Source of the DNA: Croceicoccus estronivorus
GTDB taxonomy: Bacteria; Pseudomonadota; Alphaproteobacteria; Sphingomonadales; Sphingomonadaceae
Direction of reading: 5' to 3'
Length of the DNA stretch: 64,000 nucleotides
Assembly (NCBI RefSeq): GCF_001625325.1
Contig: NZ_JRQQ01000009.1
Span: 1 to 64,000 of the forward strand
Below, piece by piece: positions 55,002 to 64,000 of this stretch. How positions within the stretch are numbered: the first letter of the stretch is position 1; each line of letters begins with the position of its first letter. The notes under the pieces were generated by a model. That model searched no databases. It saw only the letters and a list, made by a program, of their open reading frames with translations, and was not told the DNA's origin. The translations under genes and the position numbers were made by a program.

Positions 55002-57263
55002 ATGAAATCGTTCAAGAGTCTTATCTGTTGTTCGGCTGCTATTGCCGCGCCGATGGCGCTGGCGGCGCCTGCGCATGCCCAGGTCGAGGAAATCATCGTA
55101 ACGGCTGAGCGACGCTCGGAAAGCCTGCAGGACGTCCCGATATCGCTCAGCGCATTCAGCGAACAAAGTCTTGAGAAGCTGAATCTGAATGAACTGGAGG
55201 ATTTCGACGCCAGTGTCCCGAATGTCTCGATTACAGACTATTTTGGACAGGCGACCACTTTTCGCGCATTCATTCGTGGCATTGGGGCGGCAACCGTCGA
55301 GGTCACGCAGGATCCGGCCGTCGCGCTATATGTTGATGGAGTGTACGTCGGTTCTTCGTCCGGTGGGTCGTTTGAGGCCAGCGATCTGGAGCGGGTCGAA
55401 GTTCTACGCGGGCCGCAGGGCACCCTGTACGGCCGAAATGCAACGGGCGGTGCGATCAACCTGATCAGCAAGAAGCCGAAGCTTGGTGAATGGGGTTTCG
55501 GACAGTCCGTCACGTTGGGCAATTTCGACAAGTTCCAGTCGGCGACCAATATCAACATTCCAATCGGAGACCGGCTTGCGCTTCGTGCCTCGGGTGTAAT
55601 CTCCAAGCGCGACGGAACTGTTGAGAATCTTGGTCCAGGCAAGGACTTTGGGGCCGAAAATCGTCTCGTTGGCCGTCTTGCATTGCGGTATGAGCCCACC
55701 GATACGCTGACATTTGATGTTGCCGCAGACTACTCCGAGATCAAGGACACCACCCGCTACCAACAGGTTATTGAGGGCCCTGCAGCAGCAGTGGCAGGAA
55801 CGGGAAATCCGTTAATCATACCTTTGGGGCCGGTAATAGCGAACGTCTATTATCCCGACCCGGTAAGCTCAAAACGCCTCAATAAGGCGATGCCGTTCTT
55901 CCCCGTCGAGGCGGATAACAACAAGATTTTCGGTACATCGCTGACGGCTACGTGGGATGTAACGGACAGGCTGCAGATCAAATCGATTACAGCGTACAGA
56001 GACGTCAATGCCGACTGGTTCGCAATGACGGGAGGCTCCGCATACAACGAACTTGAGGTGCCTGGGGCCGGCATTGTCGGAACTTTTCCGACCCTCAGCA
56101 CTGGACGTGCCTACAACAAATTTAACCAGTTCACACAGGAATTGCAGTTCCTCGGTGACATCGACACATCGATCGGCAACTTCGAATATGTCACCGGCCT
56201 GTTCTATTATCGGGATGAAGCCGATAGCGGGACATCGGCGGCGACCCTGACCTCCTTCCCGTTGACCAGCTATACTCTGACGAAAAATCGCAGTTTCGCG
56301 ATCTATAACCAGACCACTTACAGGCCAGCCGGGACAGGATTGGAGCTGACGCTGGGGCTTCGCTACACCTGGGACAGCAGGCAAGCGTTGCGCTTCGATC
56401 CGAATGCTACGCCAGTCATTGATGGTCTTTCTTACGATCGGGATTTCAAGAAATTCAATCCGTCATTCACGGCGGCCTATAAATTCTCCGATGACCTGAA
56501 CATCTACGCCAAAGTAGTGACTGGGTATCGTGCCGGTGGCACATCGATTTATTCGCAGGATCCGGCGCTTTTCCAACGCGGTGCGGAGCCCGAGACGATC
56601 ACTGCCTATGAAGGTGGGTTCAAAAGCCAGTTCTTCGATCGCAGGGTTCGCCTGAATGCGGCTGCCTTTATCATGGACTACAAGAATTATCAGGCGAGCG
56701 TTCAGACCGGCGCCACACCGGCGGTGCGTGACATCATCAGTATTGGTGATGGCAAGATAAAGGGCTTCGAGGCCGACCTTCAGGCGGCTGTTACCGACGA
56801 ACTGACCTTCAACGCCAGTGTTGGCTATCTGCATACCCGTTTCGACAACAGGTCGATTGATCCGGGCGGGGGGGCACCGATTGTGTTGGTGACCAGAGAG
56901 TTCCCGTTTGCACCGAAATTCAGTTATACGCTTGGTCTCGATTACACGCGCGTGCTGGCAAACGATTGGGAGCTGGGCGCCTATGTCAATTTCTCGCATC
57001 AGGATCAGTCCATTTCCTCGGCCCTTGCAGTCAGATCGAGTGCGACGAATTCTTCGAAATCCTTGCTGGATGCGGGCATCTCGATTGGCAAAATTCCCTT
57101 GGGCGGCGGCGATCTGAAAGTCCGCATCTGGGGAAAGAACCTGACCAATCAGGATTATTATGACGCGGCCTATGCCTCCGCCACGTTTGCCGGTGCGACG
57201 GTTGTTTCCGCATTCGGTGACCCGCGCACTTACGGCATCACGCTCAGCTACAATTACAATTGA
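55002..57263 (+). CDS. TonB-dependent outer-membrane receptor
   Basis: A 753-residue receptor of the type abundant in sphingomonads. Signal peptide LICCSAAIAAPMALAAPAHA, then the TonB box VEEIIVTAERR, a plug domain with RAFIRGIGAATVEVTQDPAV, the segment VEVLRGPQGTLYGRNATGGA and a 22-strand-type barrel ending in TYGITLSYNYN with a terminal aromatic-rich strand. The substrate is unknown; it is more like receptors for organic compounds than for siderophores with known ligands. ATG 55002 has GGGAGTGGATC before it. It is the first gene of the CAR operon, so it may import that pathway's substrate. Confidence 0.92.
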   Translation: MKSFKSLICCSAAIAAPMALAAPAHAQVEEIIVTAERRSESLQDVPISLSAFSEQSLEKLNLNELEDFDASVPNVSITDYFGQATTFRAFIRGIGAATVEVTQDPAVALYVDGVYVGSSSGGSFEASDLERVEVLRGPQGTLYGRNATGGAINLISKKPKLGEWGFGQSVTLGNFDKFQSATNINIPIGDRLALRASGVISKRDGTVENLGPGKDFGAENRLVGRLALRYEPTDTLTFDVAADYSEIKDTTRYQQVIEGPAAAVAGTGNPLIIPLGPVIANVYYPDPVSSKRLNKAMPFFPVEADNNKIFGTSLTATWDVTDRLQIKSITAYRDVNADWFAMTGGSAYNELEVPGAGIVGTFPTLSTGRAYNKFNQFTQELQFLGDIDTSIGNFEYVTGLFYYRDEADSGTSAATLTSFPLTSYTLTKNRSFAIYNQTTYRPAGTGLELTLGLRYTWDSRQALRFDPNATPVIDGLSYDRDFKKFNPSFTAAYKFSDDLNIYAKVVTGYRAGGTSIYSQDPALFQRGAEPETITAYEGGFKSQFFDRRVRLNAAAFIMDYKNYQASVQTGATPAVRDIISIGDGKIKGFEADLQAAVTDELTFNASVGYLHTRFDNRSIDPGGGAPIVLVTREFPFAPKFSYTLGLDYTRVLANDWELGAYVNFSHQDQSISSALAVRSSATNSSKSLLDAGISIGKIPLGGGDLKVRIWGKNLTNQDYYDAAYASATFAGATVVSAFGDPRTYGITLSYNYN

Positions 57264-57327
57264 AGCGCCGGATCGACGCGATGCTTACCCAACAACTCCA
57301 GTTGGCAATCAAGGGTTAGGGAATATT

Positions 57328-58350
57328 ATGGGCAGTTCATCCAAGCCGCGACTGGTGCTTTACGGTATTGGCCAGTTCGGCAAACATGTCGTTCGCTTCG
57401 CCCATCAGAAGGGCTGGCCGATCGTGGCGGCCTTCAACCGGGCAGGGGCCAAGGTCGGCCAGGATGTGGGTGAACTCGCCGGGATCGGCAAGATCGGCGT
57501 AATCGTTCAGGACTGTGACACAGCCGATTACAGCAGGATCGATGCGGATATCGGCGTGGTGACATCCACAAACCTGCTGGAGACCAACCATGATGCCCAT
57601 ACGCGGTTGATCGGGGCGGGGCTGAACGTGATTTGCCATGGGACTGAATCCTATTTCCCCCAGGCCAACAACCCGGAACTGGCTGCCAGGCTTGATGCCA
57701 TGGCAAAGGAAATGGGGGTCACATTCACCGGTTCGGGCATTTGGGACATGTCGCGAATATGGTCGGGCCTCTTGGTCTCAGGTCCGACAACCGAGCTGAA
57801 ATCCCTGCTCCATCGGAGCTGTACCGATATCGTGCCCCAGTGCGAGAGCAAGGAGCAGACTTATCCTTTCGGCAACACCCTCAGTATCGAGGAGTGGAAT
57901 GCGCGCGGCATTCGCGACAATCCGATTGCCGCTTCCTACAGCTCGATTGCCTTACATGTCGTCACGGCGCTCGGTTATACGGTCAGGAACTGCACCACCT
58001 ATACCGAACCTTGCGTGTTCGAAGAGGATTACCCCAACGATTTCATGGAATGCACGATACCCGCTGGCAATTGCGTGGGTATTCGCATGGTTGCCGAGAT
58101 CGAGACGGAGGAAGGCCTTACCGCCCGCTCCGAGATTGAGGTGCGGCACTTCCGTGAAGGTGATGTCGAACACATGTTCTGGGAAGTCGAAGGCATGCCG
58201 GGCGCGCGGATCAGGGTGGAACGCGATGATTCATCCCACATGTCGGCGGCCTGCCTGTTCAACCGGATACCCGACGTAATTGCCGCACCGCCAGGCGTGC
58301 AGCCCGTGTCGAAGATGGGGCCGTTAAAATCCACTGCTCTCAACTTCTGA
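57328..58350 (+). CDS. DapB-like NAD(P)-dependent dehydrogenase (amine dehydrogenase family)
   Basis: A 340-residue protein of the family formerly called dihydrodipicolinate reductase-like, now often named NAD(P)H-dependent amine dehydrogenase. The Rossmann motif LVLYGIGQFGKHVVRFA lies at residues 9-25; ADIGVVTSTNLLETNHDAHT and the GSGIWDMSRIWSGLLVSGPT segment are typical. Relatives oxidise or form amines such as 2,4-diaminopentanoate; many act on unknown substrates. It is too long for true DapB and lies outside any lysine operon. ATG 57328 has AGGGA before it. The spacing to the receptor is 64 bases and to the sulfotransferase 22. Confidence 0.75.
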   Translation: MGSSSKPRLVLYGIGQFGKHVVRFAHQKGWPIVAAFNRAGAKVGQDVGELAGIGKIGVIVQDCDTADYSRIDADIGVVTSTNLLETNHDAHTRLIGAGLNVICHGTESYFPQANNPELAARLDAMAKEMGVTFTGSGIWDMSRIWSGLLVSGPTTELKSLLHRSCTDIVPQCESKEQTYPFGNTLSIEEWNARGIRDNPIAASYSSIALHVVTALGYTVRNCTTYTEPCVFEEDYPNDFMECTIPAGNCVGIRMVAEIETEEGLTARSEIEVRHFREGDVEHMFWEVEGMPGARIRVERDDSSHMSAACLFNRIPDVIAAPPGVQPVSKMGPLKSTALNF

Positions 58351-58372
58351 CCGGACCGATTGGGAACCATTC

Positions 58373-59560
58373 ATGCTAGATCAGCAACGCTATCAGCTCC
58401 AGCGCCAGAATTTGAATGCGGACGAGCTTATCGGCGAAGCCCGACGCGTGTCGGGCCTGACCGATTTCGGCCCGTTCGATTTTGAAACTGCGTTGCGCAA
58501 GCTGTTGGATTGCGCAGCGCGGGACATGCCGCTGACCCATCAGGGCATGTCATTGATCAAGGCCGACATCGTTCGCCTGCTGGTGAACCGGTTGAGGATG
58601 CAGCGCGACATCGAGGCGCATCCTGAAATACTCGAAGAAGACGTATCCGATCCGTTCGTCATCATCGGTTTGCCGCGATCCGGAACCACCAAGCTGCACA
58701 AGATGCTTTCAGCGCCGGAAAGCGTACAGAAGACGCTGTTCTGGAAGATGCTCAATCCGGCACCGTTCCCGGATGCCAAGCCGGGCGAACTGGACCCTCG
58801 TATTACGGCAGTCATGAATTCAGGACTCTTGACCGACGACAAACCGGATATGAACGCGGCTCATCGGATTGCACTGGAGGAAGTCGAGGAAGAAGGGCTC
58901 GTCTATCAGATGAGCTTCCAGGAATTTGCATGGGATGTGTTGCTGAATAGCCGGGAATATTTCGATTGGGTGATGTCTCGATCGAGTGCCGAAAACTACC
59001 GGCTGGCGAAGACCGTGTTCCAGTATCTCCAATGGCAGGATGGCGGCAGGAGGGGGCGGCCATGGGTGTTCAAGTCGGTGCCTCACCTCGCTCATCTCGA
59101 TGCGCTGATGGAGAGTTTTCCCAACGCTACCCTGATTCAGCCGCATCGCCATCCACGCAGCTGCATCCCCTCCTTCGCCAAGTTCACAACGGAATTGTCG
59201 GGCATCTATGTGGAGTCTGTCGACAAGACCCGGCGCGGTGAACACACGCTGAGAACGTGGGCCATTGCCATGGACAGGTTTATGGACATGCGACGGAACC
59301 TGGCGATCGAAGACCGCATCCTTGATGTGGATTACGACATGGTGCGCCGGAATCCGATGCAGGTGATCCGGGACGCTTATGCACGCTCTCCCCATGAACT
59401 GTCGGATGAAGCGGATCGCAGCATGTTGGCCTGGCACACGCAGAACGAGCAGGGCAAGCATGGCAGCCATACCTATTCGCTGCAGGAATTCGGATTGACC
59501 GAGGCCGATATCGAACGGGATTTTGGCCGCTACATCGACGGTTACATTGGCCGGAAATGA
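58373..59560 (+). CDS. Sulfotransferase family protein
   Basis: A 395-residue enzyme expected to transfer sulfate from PAPS to a hydroxyl or amine. The PAPS 5'-phosphosulfate loop is FVIIGLPRSGTTKLHKML near residue 97-114; the later segment HRHPRSCIPSFAKFTTEL, with Arg and Ser, matches the 3'-phosphate site. The N-terminal 90 residues are helical. No PAPS-synthesis genes are nearby. Its stop overlaps the CAR start as ATGA, so the two are made together, which ties a sulfation step to carboxylate reduction. The acceptor is unknown. Confidence 0.85.
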   Translation: MLDQQRYQLQRQNLNADELIGEARRVSGLTDFGPFDFETALRKLLDCAARDMPLTHQGMSLIKADIVRLLVNRLRMQRDIEAHPEILEEDVSDPFVIIGLPRSGTTKLHKMLSAPESVQKTLFWKMLNPAPFPDAKPGELDPRITAVMNSGLLTDDKPDMNAAHRIALEEVEEEGLVYQMSFQEFAWDVLLNSREYFDWVMSRSSAENYRLAKTVFQYLQWQDGGRRGRPWVFKSVPHLAHLDALMESFPNATLIQPHRHPRSCIPSFAKFTTELSGIYVESVDKTRRGEHTLRTWAIAMDRFMDMRRNLAIEDRILDVDYDMVRRNPMQVIRDAYARSPHELSDEADRSMLAWHTQNEQGKHGSHTYSLQEFGLTEADIERDFGRYIDGYIGRK

Positions 59561-62500
59561 GCGAAGTCAGGAAACAGGCCATGCAACAGCGCGTCATGCA
59601 AAAAATGCAGGCGTTAGTTCGCGATGATGCCCAGCTGGCTTCTCTCATCCCGCTGCCATCGGTTCGCGAATCCATTTGTGCGCCCGGGCAGAGTCTCGCG
59701 GAAATCATGGATCGAGCGTTCGATGGCTATGCAGATCGTCCGGCAATGGGCACTCGCGAGCATGTTGTTGCCACAACTGAAGACGGGCGCACGGAACGGA
59801 TATACCAGCCCTCATTCAAGACGATAACCTACAAGCAGCTCCAAAGCCGTATCCACGCTGTCGCCAATGCATGGAAAAACGATCCGGTCCATGGGATCAA
59901 AGCCGACGAGTATGTCTGCATCTTCGGATTTACCAGTGCGGAGTTCGCCATACTGGATTTCGCGACCGCCTATGTGCACGCGGTTACCGTGCCGTTGCAG
60001 CCTGGCGCGGCCAATATGGATTTTGAAGAGATACTGGATGCTATCAGGCCGGTCACGGTCTGTGCCGCGACCAGCGATCTCGAAACCGTAGCCGGGCTGG
60101 TCGCGGGCAAGAGCTATGTCAAAAGCCTGATAGTTTTCGAGTATGATGAGCGGATCGATACCGAACGGGAGCGTTTCGAGGCTGCCGCCGCATTTCTTGA
60201 ACAGGGCGGGACCGACATTGCATTGATCTCGCTCGAACAACTCGAAGTGTTGGGGGGCACGTCGAGGTGGAGTTATCCGGCAATGCATGGAGAGGGCGGG
60301 GAGCGCGTTGCCTCTATTGTCCATTCATCCGGAAGCACGGGAACGCCCAAAGCTGCCATGATAACGGAGAAGGCTGTCCGGTTTTTCTGGACAAGTGTGC
60401 CTGAAGGCGCGCCGCCCGTTATCACTGTCTGTCTTGCGCCCTTCAGCCATTTGCTGGGCAAGGGTACTCTGGTGACTGCCTTGCGGGTGGGAGGCACTGC
60501 CTATTTCACGCTCGCTCCGGATATGTCGACGCTTTTCGATGATATCCGGGCGGCACGCCCCACATTGCTGGGCCTGTTTCCCCGCGTCATCGAGCTGGTG
60601 CACCAGCATTATCAGAACGAGGTCGCGCAGGAGATCAGGAAGACGGGTGACGACGAAGGTGTGGTGCGGGCACGCGTCAAGCGGGCCATGGCGGTTGACT
60701 ATCTCGGTAGCCGGCTGTGTTTCACGCTTTCCGGCGGGTCACGCATATCGCCCGTGGTACGGGAATTTTTCGAGGATTGTTTTCAGGTGCAGCTGCTGGA
60801 TTCCTACGGGAGTACGGAAGGAGGCAGCGCTGCGGTCAATGGGATCATCCAGCGCCCGCCGGTCCTCGCGTACAAGCTGAGGGATGTTCCCGAACTTGGT
60901 TATTTCACCTCGGACAGGCCGCATCCGCGTGGCGAGTTTTGCTACAAGAGCGAGCAGAGCATCAAGGGTTACCTGAATGCGCCCGAGTTGACGGAGGCGA
61001 TGTTCGACGGCGAAGGATTTATCTGCACGGGTGACATAGTCGAAGAGTATGGCCCCGACCATATCGCCGTCATCGACCGGCGCAATGATGTGCTCAAGCT
61101 GTCGCAGGGCGAGTTCGTCCCGATCGGCGCTCTGGAAGCGCTGTTCGAAACGCGGAGCGATCTGTTCGATCAGGTCTATATTTATGGCAACTCGCAGCGA
61201 TCCTATCTGCTGGCGGTGATAGTGCCCGACATGGCGCTGGCCTCAGCGCAGATTGGCGACGCCCCTGACGACCAGGCCCTGCATGATCTGATCCAGAAGG
61301 AAATGCAGCGCGTAGCCAGCCAGGAGGGTGTTCGAAGCTTCGAAGTGCCCAGACAGTTCCTGCTGGAACAGGAGCCGTTCAGCGACACGAACGGGCTCCT
61401 GTCCAGCCTGCGGAAAAAGATACGCCCTGCGCTTGCCAGAAAATATGGTGCGCGACTGGAAGGCATGTACGACGAGGCCGAACGGGTCAAAGACGAGCGT
61501 CGACGTGAACTGGCGGACACGCACTCGGCGCTGTCGGTAGCAGACAAATTGGGCATGCTGCTGGAACTCGACCTCGGTATCACGATCACGGCCACCAGTG
61601 ATTCCGCGACATTTTACGAACTTGGGGGAGATTCGCTGGGGGCGGTCCTGTTCTCGCTCTCGGTCGAGGAGATATTCGGGGTAGATATACCTGCCGACAG
61701 GATTCTGAGCCCGACTGGTAATATACGGACGTGGTCTGCATATATCCAGCGCGCGTATGCAGCCGGATTTAAGCAGCCGACCGCCACCAGTGTCCATGGC
61801 AAAGGCTGCACGTCCATCACCAGCAGCGAGTTGACATTAGCGAAATTTATTGACGCTGACACGCTGAACGCAGGGCTGCGTCTTCCGGCCTCGACGCAGA
61901 AGACGCGCACGGTCTTGTTGACGGGGGCGAATGGCTTTCTTGGGCGGTTCGTGTGCCTGCAATGGCTCGAAAAGCTGGCGCCATCGGGTGGCAAATTGAT
62001 TTGCCTGGTCCGCGCCACCGATGATGATGCGGCGGCAGCGCGGCTGGATGGGGTATTCCGCGGATTGGATCCCGAGATGGAGGCGCGGTTCGAGGAACTG
62101 GCGCAAGATCATCTGGAAGTGTTGGCCGGCGATGTTGGCGAACCGCGACTGGGGCTCAATGAAAAAGATTATGGCCGCCTGTCGATGGAGGTCGATCGTG
62201 TCGTGCATGTGGCGGCGCTGGTCAATCACCGTCTGTCTTATGCCAACTTGTTCGGGCCCAATGTGTGCGGAACGGCCGAGATCATTCGCTTCTCGATGGC
62301 CGGGCGAAAGAAGAACATCGACTTCGTGTCGACTGCTGCAGTCCGTCCATTGGTGGATCAAAGCGGTGGTGACTGCGAGGATGCTCCGCTGCTCGATGAG
62401 ATCGAACTTTCAGATGAGTATGCGGCCGGTTACGCAGCCAGCAAATGGGCAGCCGAGCATCTCTTGCAGCAAGCGCACAGGGAGTTCGGCATACCGGTCA

Positions 62501-63120
62501 ATGTTTTTCGCGGCGATATGATGTTGCCCCACCGGATCTACAGGGGGCAACTCAATACCGACGACATGTTTTCGCGTTTGCTGATGAGCATCGTGAACAC
62601 GGGCCTTGCACCCTATTCCTTCTATCCCCTTACGGAAGAAGGCAGAAAAGCGGTCGCCCATTATGACGGGCTCCCGGTTGACATAGTGTCGGCAGCGATT
62701 GCGGGGGCCGAACATGACCGCAATGCCTGCCTGATCTGCAATATCGAGAACTACCATAAGGGGGACGGCTGCTCGCTGGACAGCTTTGTGGACTGGATCG
62801 AAGAGGCCGGCCACGCGATTGCACGGGTTGAAGACTATGACGCATGGGTTGAGTCCTTCAAAGGCGCGCTCGGGCAGTTGCCCGAAGATCGGCAACAGCA
62901 CTCCGCGTTGGACATCATGGACGCGTTCGCTGCACCGCAATCGGCAGGATACGACGACGTAGCGGCATGCGATCGTTTCAAGGCTCTCGTGAGCAATTTG
63001 GCGGTCGGTCCAGAGATTCCGCATCTGTCGCGAGATTACATCGAAAAATGTCTCGAAGACTTGCAACTGTTGGGATTGATCGATCCCGCGGGCAAACGCG
63101 CGCTGGGGGTGAGGAAATGA
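59557..63120 (+). CDS. Carboxylic acid reductase (adenylation-PCP-reductase)
   Basis: An ATP- and NADPH-dependent enzyme of 1187 residues that reduces a carboxylic acid to its aldehyde. The adenylation domain (1-640) has the AMP loop VHSSGSTGTPKAAMIT and LDSYGSTEGGSAAVNG, with the hinge region TGDIVEEYGPDHIAVIDRRN. The carrier domain (650-735) has the phosphopantetheine serine Ser693 in YELGGDSLGAVLFS. The reductase domain starts near 785 with VLLTGANGFLGRFVCLQWL and has the catalytic Tyr and Lys in YAAGYAASKWAAEHLL. The length matches characterised CARs. It needs a phosphopantetheinyl transferase encoded elsewhere. It overlaps both neighbours by four bases. The substrate cannot be read. Confidence 0.93.
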   Translation: MSEVRKQAMQQRVMQKMQALVRDDAQLASLIPLPSVRESICAPGQSLAEIMDRAFDGYADRPAMGTREHVVATTEDGRTERIYQPSFKTITYKQLQSRIHAVANAWKNDPVHGIKADEYVCIFGFTSAEFAILDFATAYVHAVTVPLQPGAANMDFEEILDAIRPVTVCAATSDLETVAGLVAGKSYVKSLIVFEYDERIDTERERFEAAAAFLEQGGTDIALISLEQLEVLGGTSRWSYPAMHGEGGERVASIVHSSGSTGTPKAAMITEKAVRFFWTSVPEGAPPVITVCLAPFSHLLGKGTLVTALRVGGTAYFTLAPDMSTLFDDIRAARPTLLGLFPRVIELVHQHYQNEVAQEIRKTGDDEGVVRARVKRAMAVDYLGSRLCFTLSGGSRISPVVREFFEDCFQVQLLDSYGSTEGGSAAVNGIIQRPPVLAYKLRDVPELGYFTSDRPHPRGEFCYKSEQSIKGYLNAPELTEAMFDGEGFICTGDIVEEYGPDHIAVIDRRNDVLKLSQGEFVPIGALEALFETRSDLFDQVYIYGNSQRSYLLAVIVPDMALASAQIGDAPDDQALHDLIQKEMQRVASQEGVRSFEVPRQFLLEQEPFSDTNGLLSSLRKKIRPALARKYGARLEGMYDEAERVKDERRRELADTHSALSVADKLGMLLELDLGITITATSDSATFYELGGDSLGAVLFSLSVEEIFGVDIPADRILSPTGNIRTWSAYIQRAYAAGFKQPTATSVHGKGCTSITSSELTLAKFIDADTLNAGLRLPASTQKTRTVLLTGANGFLGRFVCLQWLEKLAPSGGKLICLVRATDDDAAAARLDGVFRGLDPEMEARFEELAQDHLEVLAGDVGEPRLGLNEKDYGRLSMEVDRVVHVAALVNHRLSYANLFGPNVCGTAEIIRFSMAGRKKNIDFVSTAAVRPLVDQSGGDCEDAPLLDEIELSDEYAAGYAASKWAAEHLLQQAHREFGIPVNVFRGDMMLPHRIYRGQLNTDDMFSRLLMSIVNTGLAPYSFYPLTEEGRKAVAHYDGLPVDIVSAAIAGAEHDRNACLICNIENYHKGDGCSLDSFVDWIEEAGHAIARVEDYDAWVESFKGALGQLPEDRQQHSALDIMDAFAAPQSAGYDDVAACDRFKALVSNLAVGPEIPHLSRDYIEKCLEDLQLLGLIDPAGKRALGVRK

Positions 63121-64000
63121 TCAAGGCATATGCCGCACTTGAACCGGCGGGTTCCTTGGTGCCGTTTGAATATGATCCTGGTGAGCTGGGATCTCGCGAG
63201 GTCGAGTTGGATGTGCTGTACGCGGGCATCTGCCATACCGATCTGAGCATGATTGATAATGCGTGGGGTTTTACGCAATATCCGCTGGTTGCCGGGCATG
63301 AAGTGGTTGGCAGGGTGGCCAGCCTGGGGAAGGACGTCAGCAGCCTGAAAATTGGCGACATCGTCGGCTTGGGGTTTCACGCAGGCTATTGCCTCGAATG
63401 TGAAGCATGCGATGTTGGCGATCACAATTTCTGTTCCAGCGCCAAACCAACGATGTTTGGGCGGCATGGAGGCTTTGCAGATAAAGTTCGCGCGGATGAA
63501 AAGAGCCTGATTCCCATTCCCGACGGGATCGATCTGGTAGCTGCCGGCCCGCTATTTTGCGCGGGGGTTACGGTATTCAACCCCTTCATCGAGTTCGATA
63601 TCAAGCCGTCGGACAAAGTGGCCGTGATCGGCATCGGCGGGCTTGGTCATCTCGCTTTGCAGGTGGCCAATGCCTGGGGCTGTGAGGTGACCGCTTTCAC
63701 CACCAGTGAAACGAAGGCAATGCAGGCGCGCTCCCTGGGGGCGCACCATACACTCAATACGTCTGACCCGGCGCAGATTGCCGGGGCAGCAGGAAAATTC
63801 GATCTTATCCTGTCGACTGTTGACGTGCCGCTGGATTGGCGCGCCTATCTGCGGACGCTGAAACCGCGTGGGCGGCTGAATTTCGTGGGTGCGAGTGTGA
63901 TACCCATGCAGATTGCGCCCATGGATATGATGACTAACCAGCTTTCCGTCTCGAGTTCGAGCGTGGGTAGCCCTGCAACAATGCGCAAGATGCTCGAATT
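63117..64000 (+). CDS. Zinc-dependent alcohol dehydrogenase, CAD-like (3' end beyond window)
   Basis: The first 294 codons of a medium-chain zinc alcohol dehydrogenase, cut by the end of the window. Catalytic zinc ligands are Cys39 (AGICHTD) and His61 (AGHEVVG); the structural zinc site is Cys92, 95, 98 and 106 (CLECEACDVGDHNFC). The NADP site is VIGIGGLGHLALQVA. The pattern is closest to cinnamyl-alcohol/YahK-type enzymes that reduce aldehydes with NADPH. Starting on the CAR stop (ATGA), it would turn the CAR aldehyde product into an alcohol, avoiding build-up of a reactive aldehyde. Confidence 0.9.
   Translation, partial: MIKAYAALEPAGSLVPFEYDPGELGSREVELDVLYAGICHTDLSMIDNAWGFTQYPLVAGHEVVGRVASLGKDVSSLKIGDIVGLGFHAGYCLECEACDVGDHNFCSSAKPTMFGRHGGFADKVRADEKSLIPIPDGIDLVAAGPLFCAGVTVFNPFIEFDIKPSDKVAVIGIGGLGHLALQVANAWGCEVTAFTTSETKAMQARSLGAHHTLNTSDPAQIAGAAGKFDLILSTVDVPLDWRAYLRTLKPRGRLNFVGASVIPMQIAPMDMMTNQLSVSSSSVGSPATMRKMLE

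Overview
The window reads as chromosomal DNA of a high-GC alphaproteobacterium, most likely a member of the Sphingomonadales (Novosphingobium/Sphingobium-like). The reasons are the two TonB-dependent receptors whose TonB box reads EIIVTA, the hflK-hflC-degP and ftsE-ftsX neighbourhoods, the MJ0042 zinc-ribbon/DUF3426 gene beside ftsE, the DUF1674 gene and general codon use. This is inferred from gene content; no 16S gene is present. Coding density is very high, and many neighbouring genes overlap by 1-17 bases, commonly at ATGA or GTGA junctions.

Layout. (1) 67-7096: a C1 detoxification block: a VOC protein, S-formylglutathione hydrolase, the molybdenum formate dehydrogenase fdsGBAD and the sulfurtransferase fdhD. 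Together they would take the glutathione adduct of formaldehyde to CO2 and NADH. (2) 7107-12028: a small reverse-strand gene with a Fur-like box, a fused beta-oxidation enzyme (fadJ type) and a ZnuD-like zinc receptor preceded by a Zur-like palindrome. (3) 12112-13711 (reverse): dcd and a nucleotide-sugar epimerase. (4) 13866-20607: a complete chemotaxis operon, cheA-cheW-cheY-cheB-cheR and one receptor. CheA has an unusual architecture and the receptor has almost no periplasmic domain. (5) 20740-27475: a three-gene operon of transglutaminase/DUF2126, circularly permuted ATP-grasp/alpha-E and a second transglutaminase, a predicted peptide-forming or protein-modifying system with no known product. 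(6) 27479-54128: core housekeeping genes: pgm, tRNA-Leu(GAG), ftsEX, plsC, tyrosine, histidine and methionine biosynthesis, mobA, msrB, a class A PBP, degP-hflC-hflK, mrp, a lone molybdopterin hydroxylase subunit, hemH, a DUF1674 protein, rsmB, msrA, aguB, folK and tRNA-Lys(TTT). (7) 54129-64000: an accessory region just after tRNA-Lys. It begins with a repeat cluster resembling integrase arm sites and a decayed gene, then an apparently single transcription unit: TonB receptor, DapB-like dehydrogenase, sulfotransferase, carboxylic acid reductase (CAR) and a zinc alcohol dehydrogenase cut by the window end.

The most interesting parts are the CAR operon (a probable uptake-plus-reduction pathway for an unknown carboxylate, placed at a tRNA integration site) and the amidoligase/ATP-grasp/transglutaminase operon. 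The chemotaxis operon is notable for a CheA with two CheW-like domains and a degenerate receiver-like tail. MobA supplies the guanylyl step for the bis-MGD cofactor that the formate dehydrogenase needs, which links two distant parts of the window functionally.
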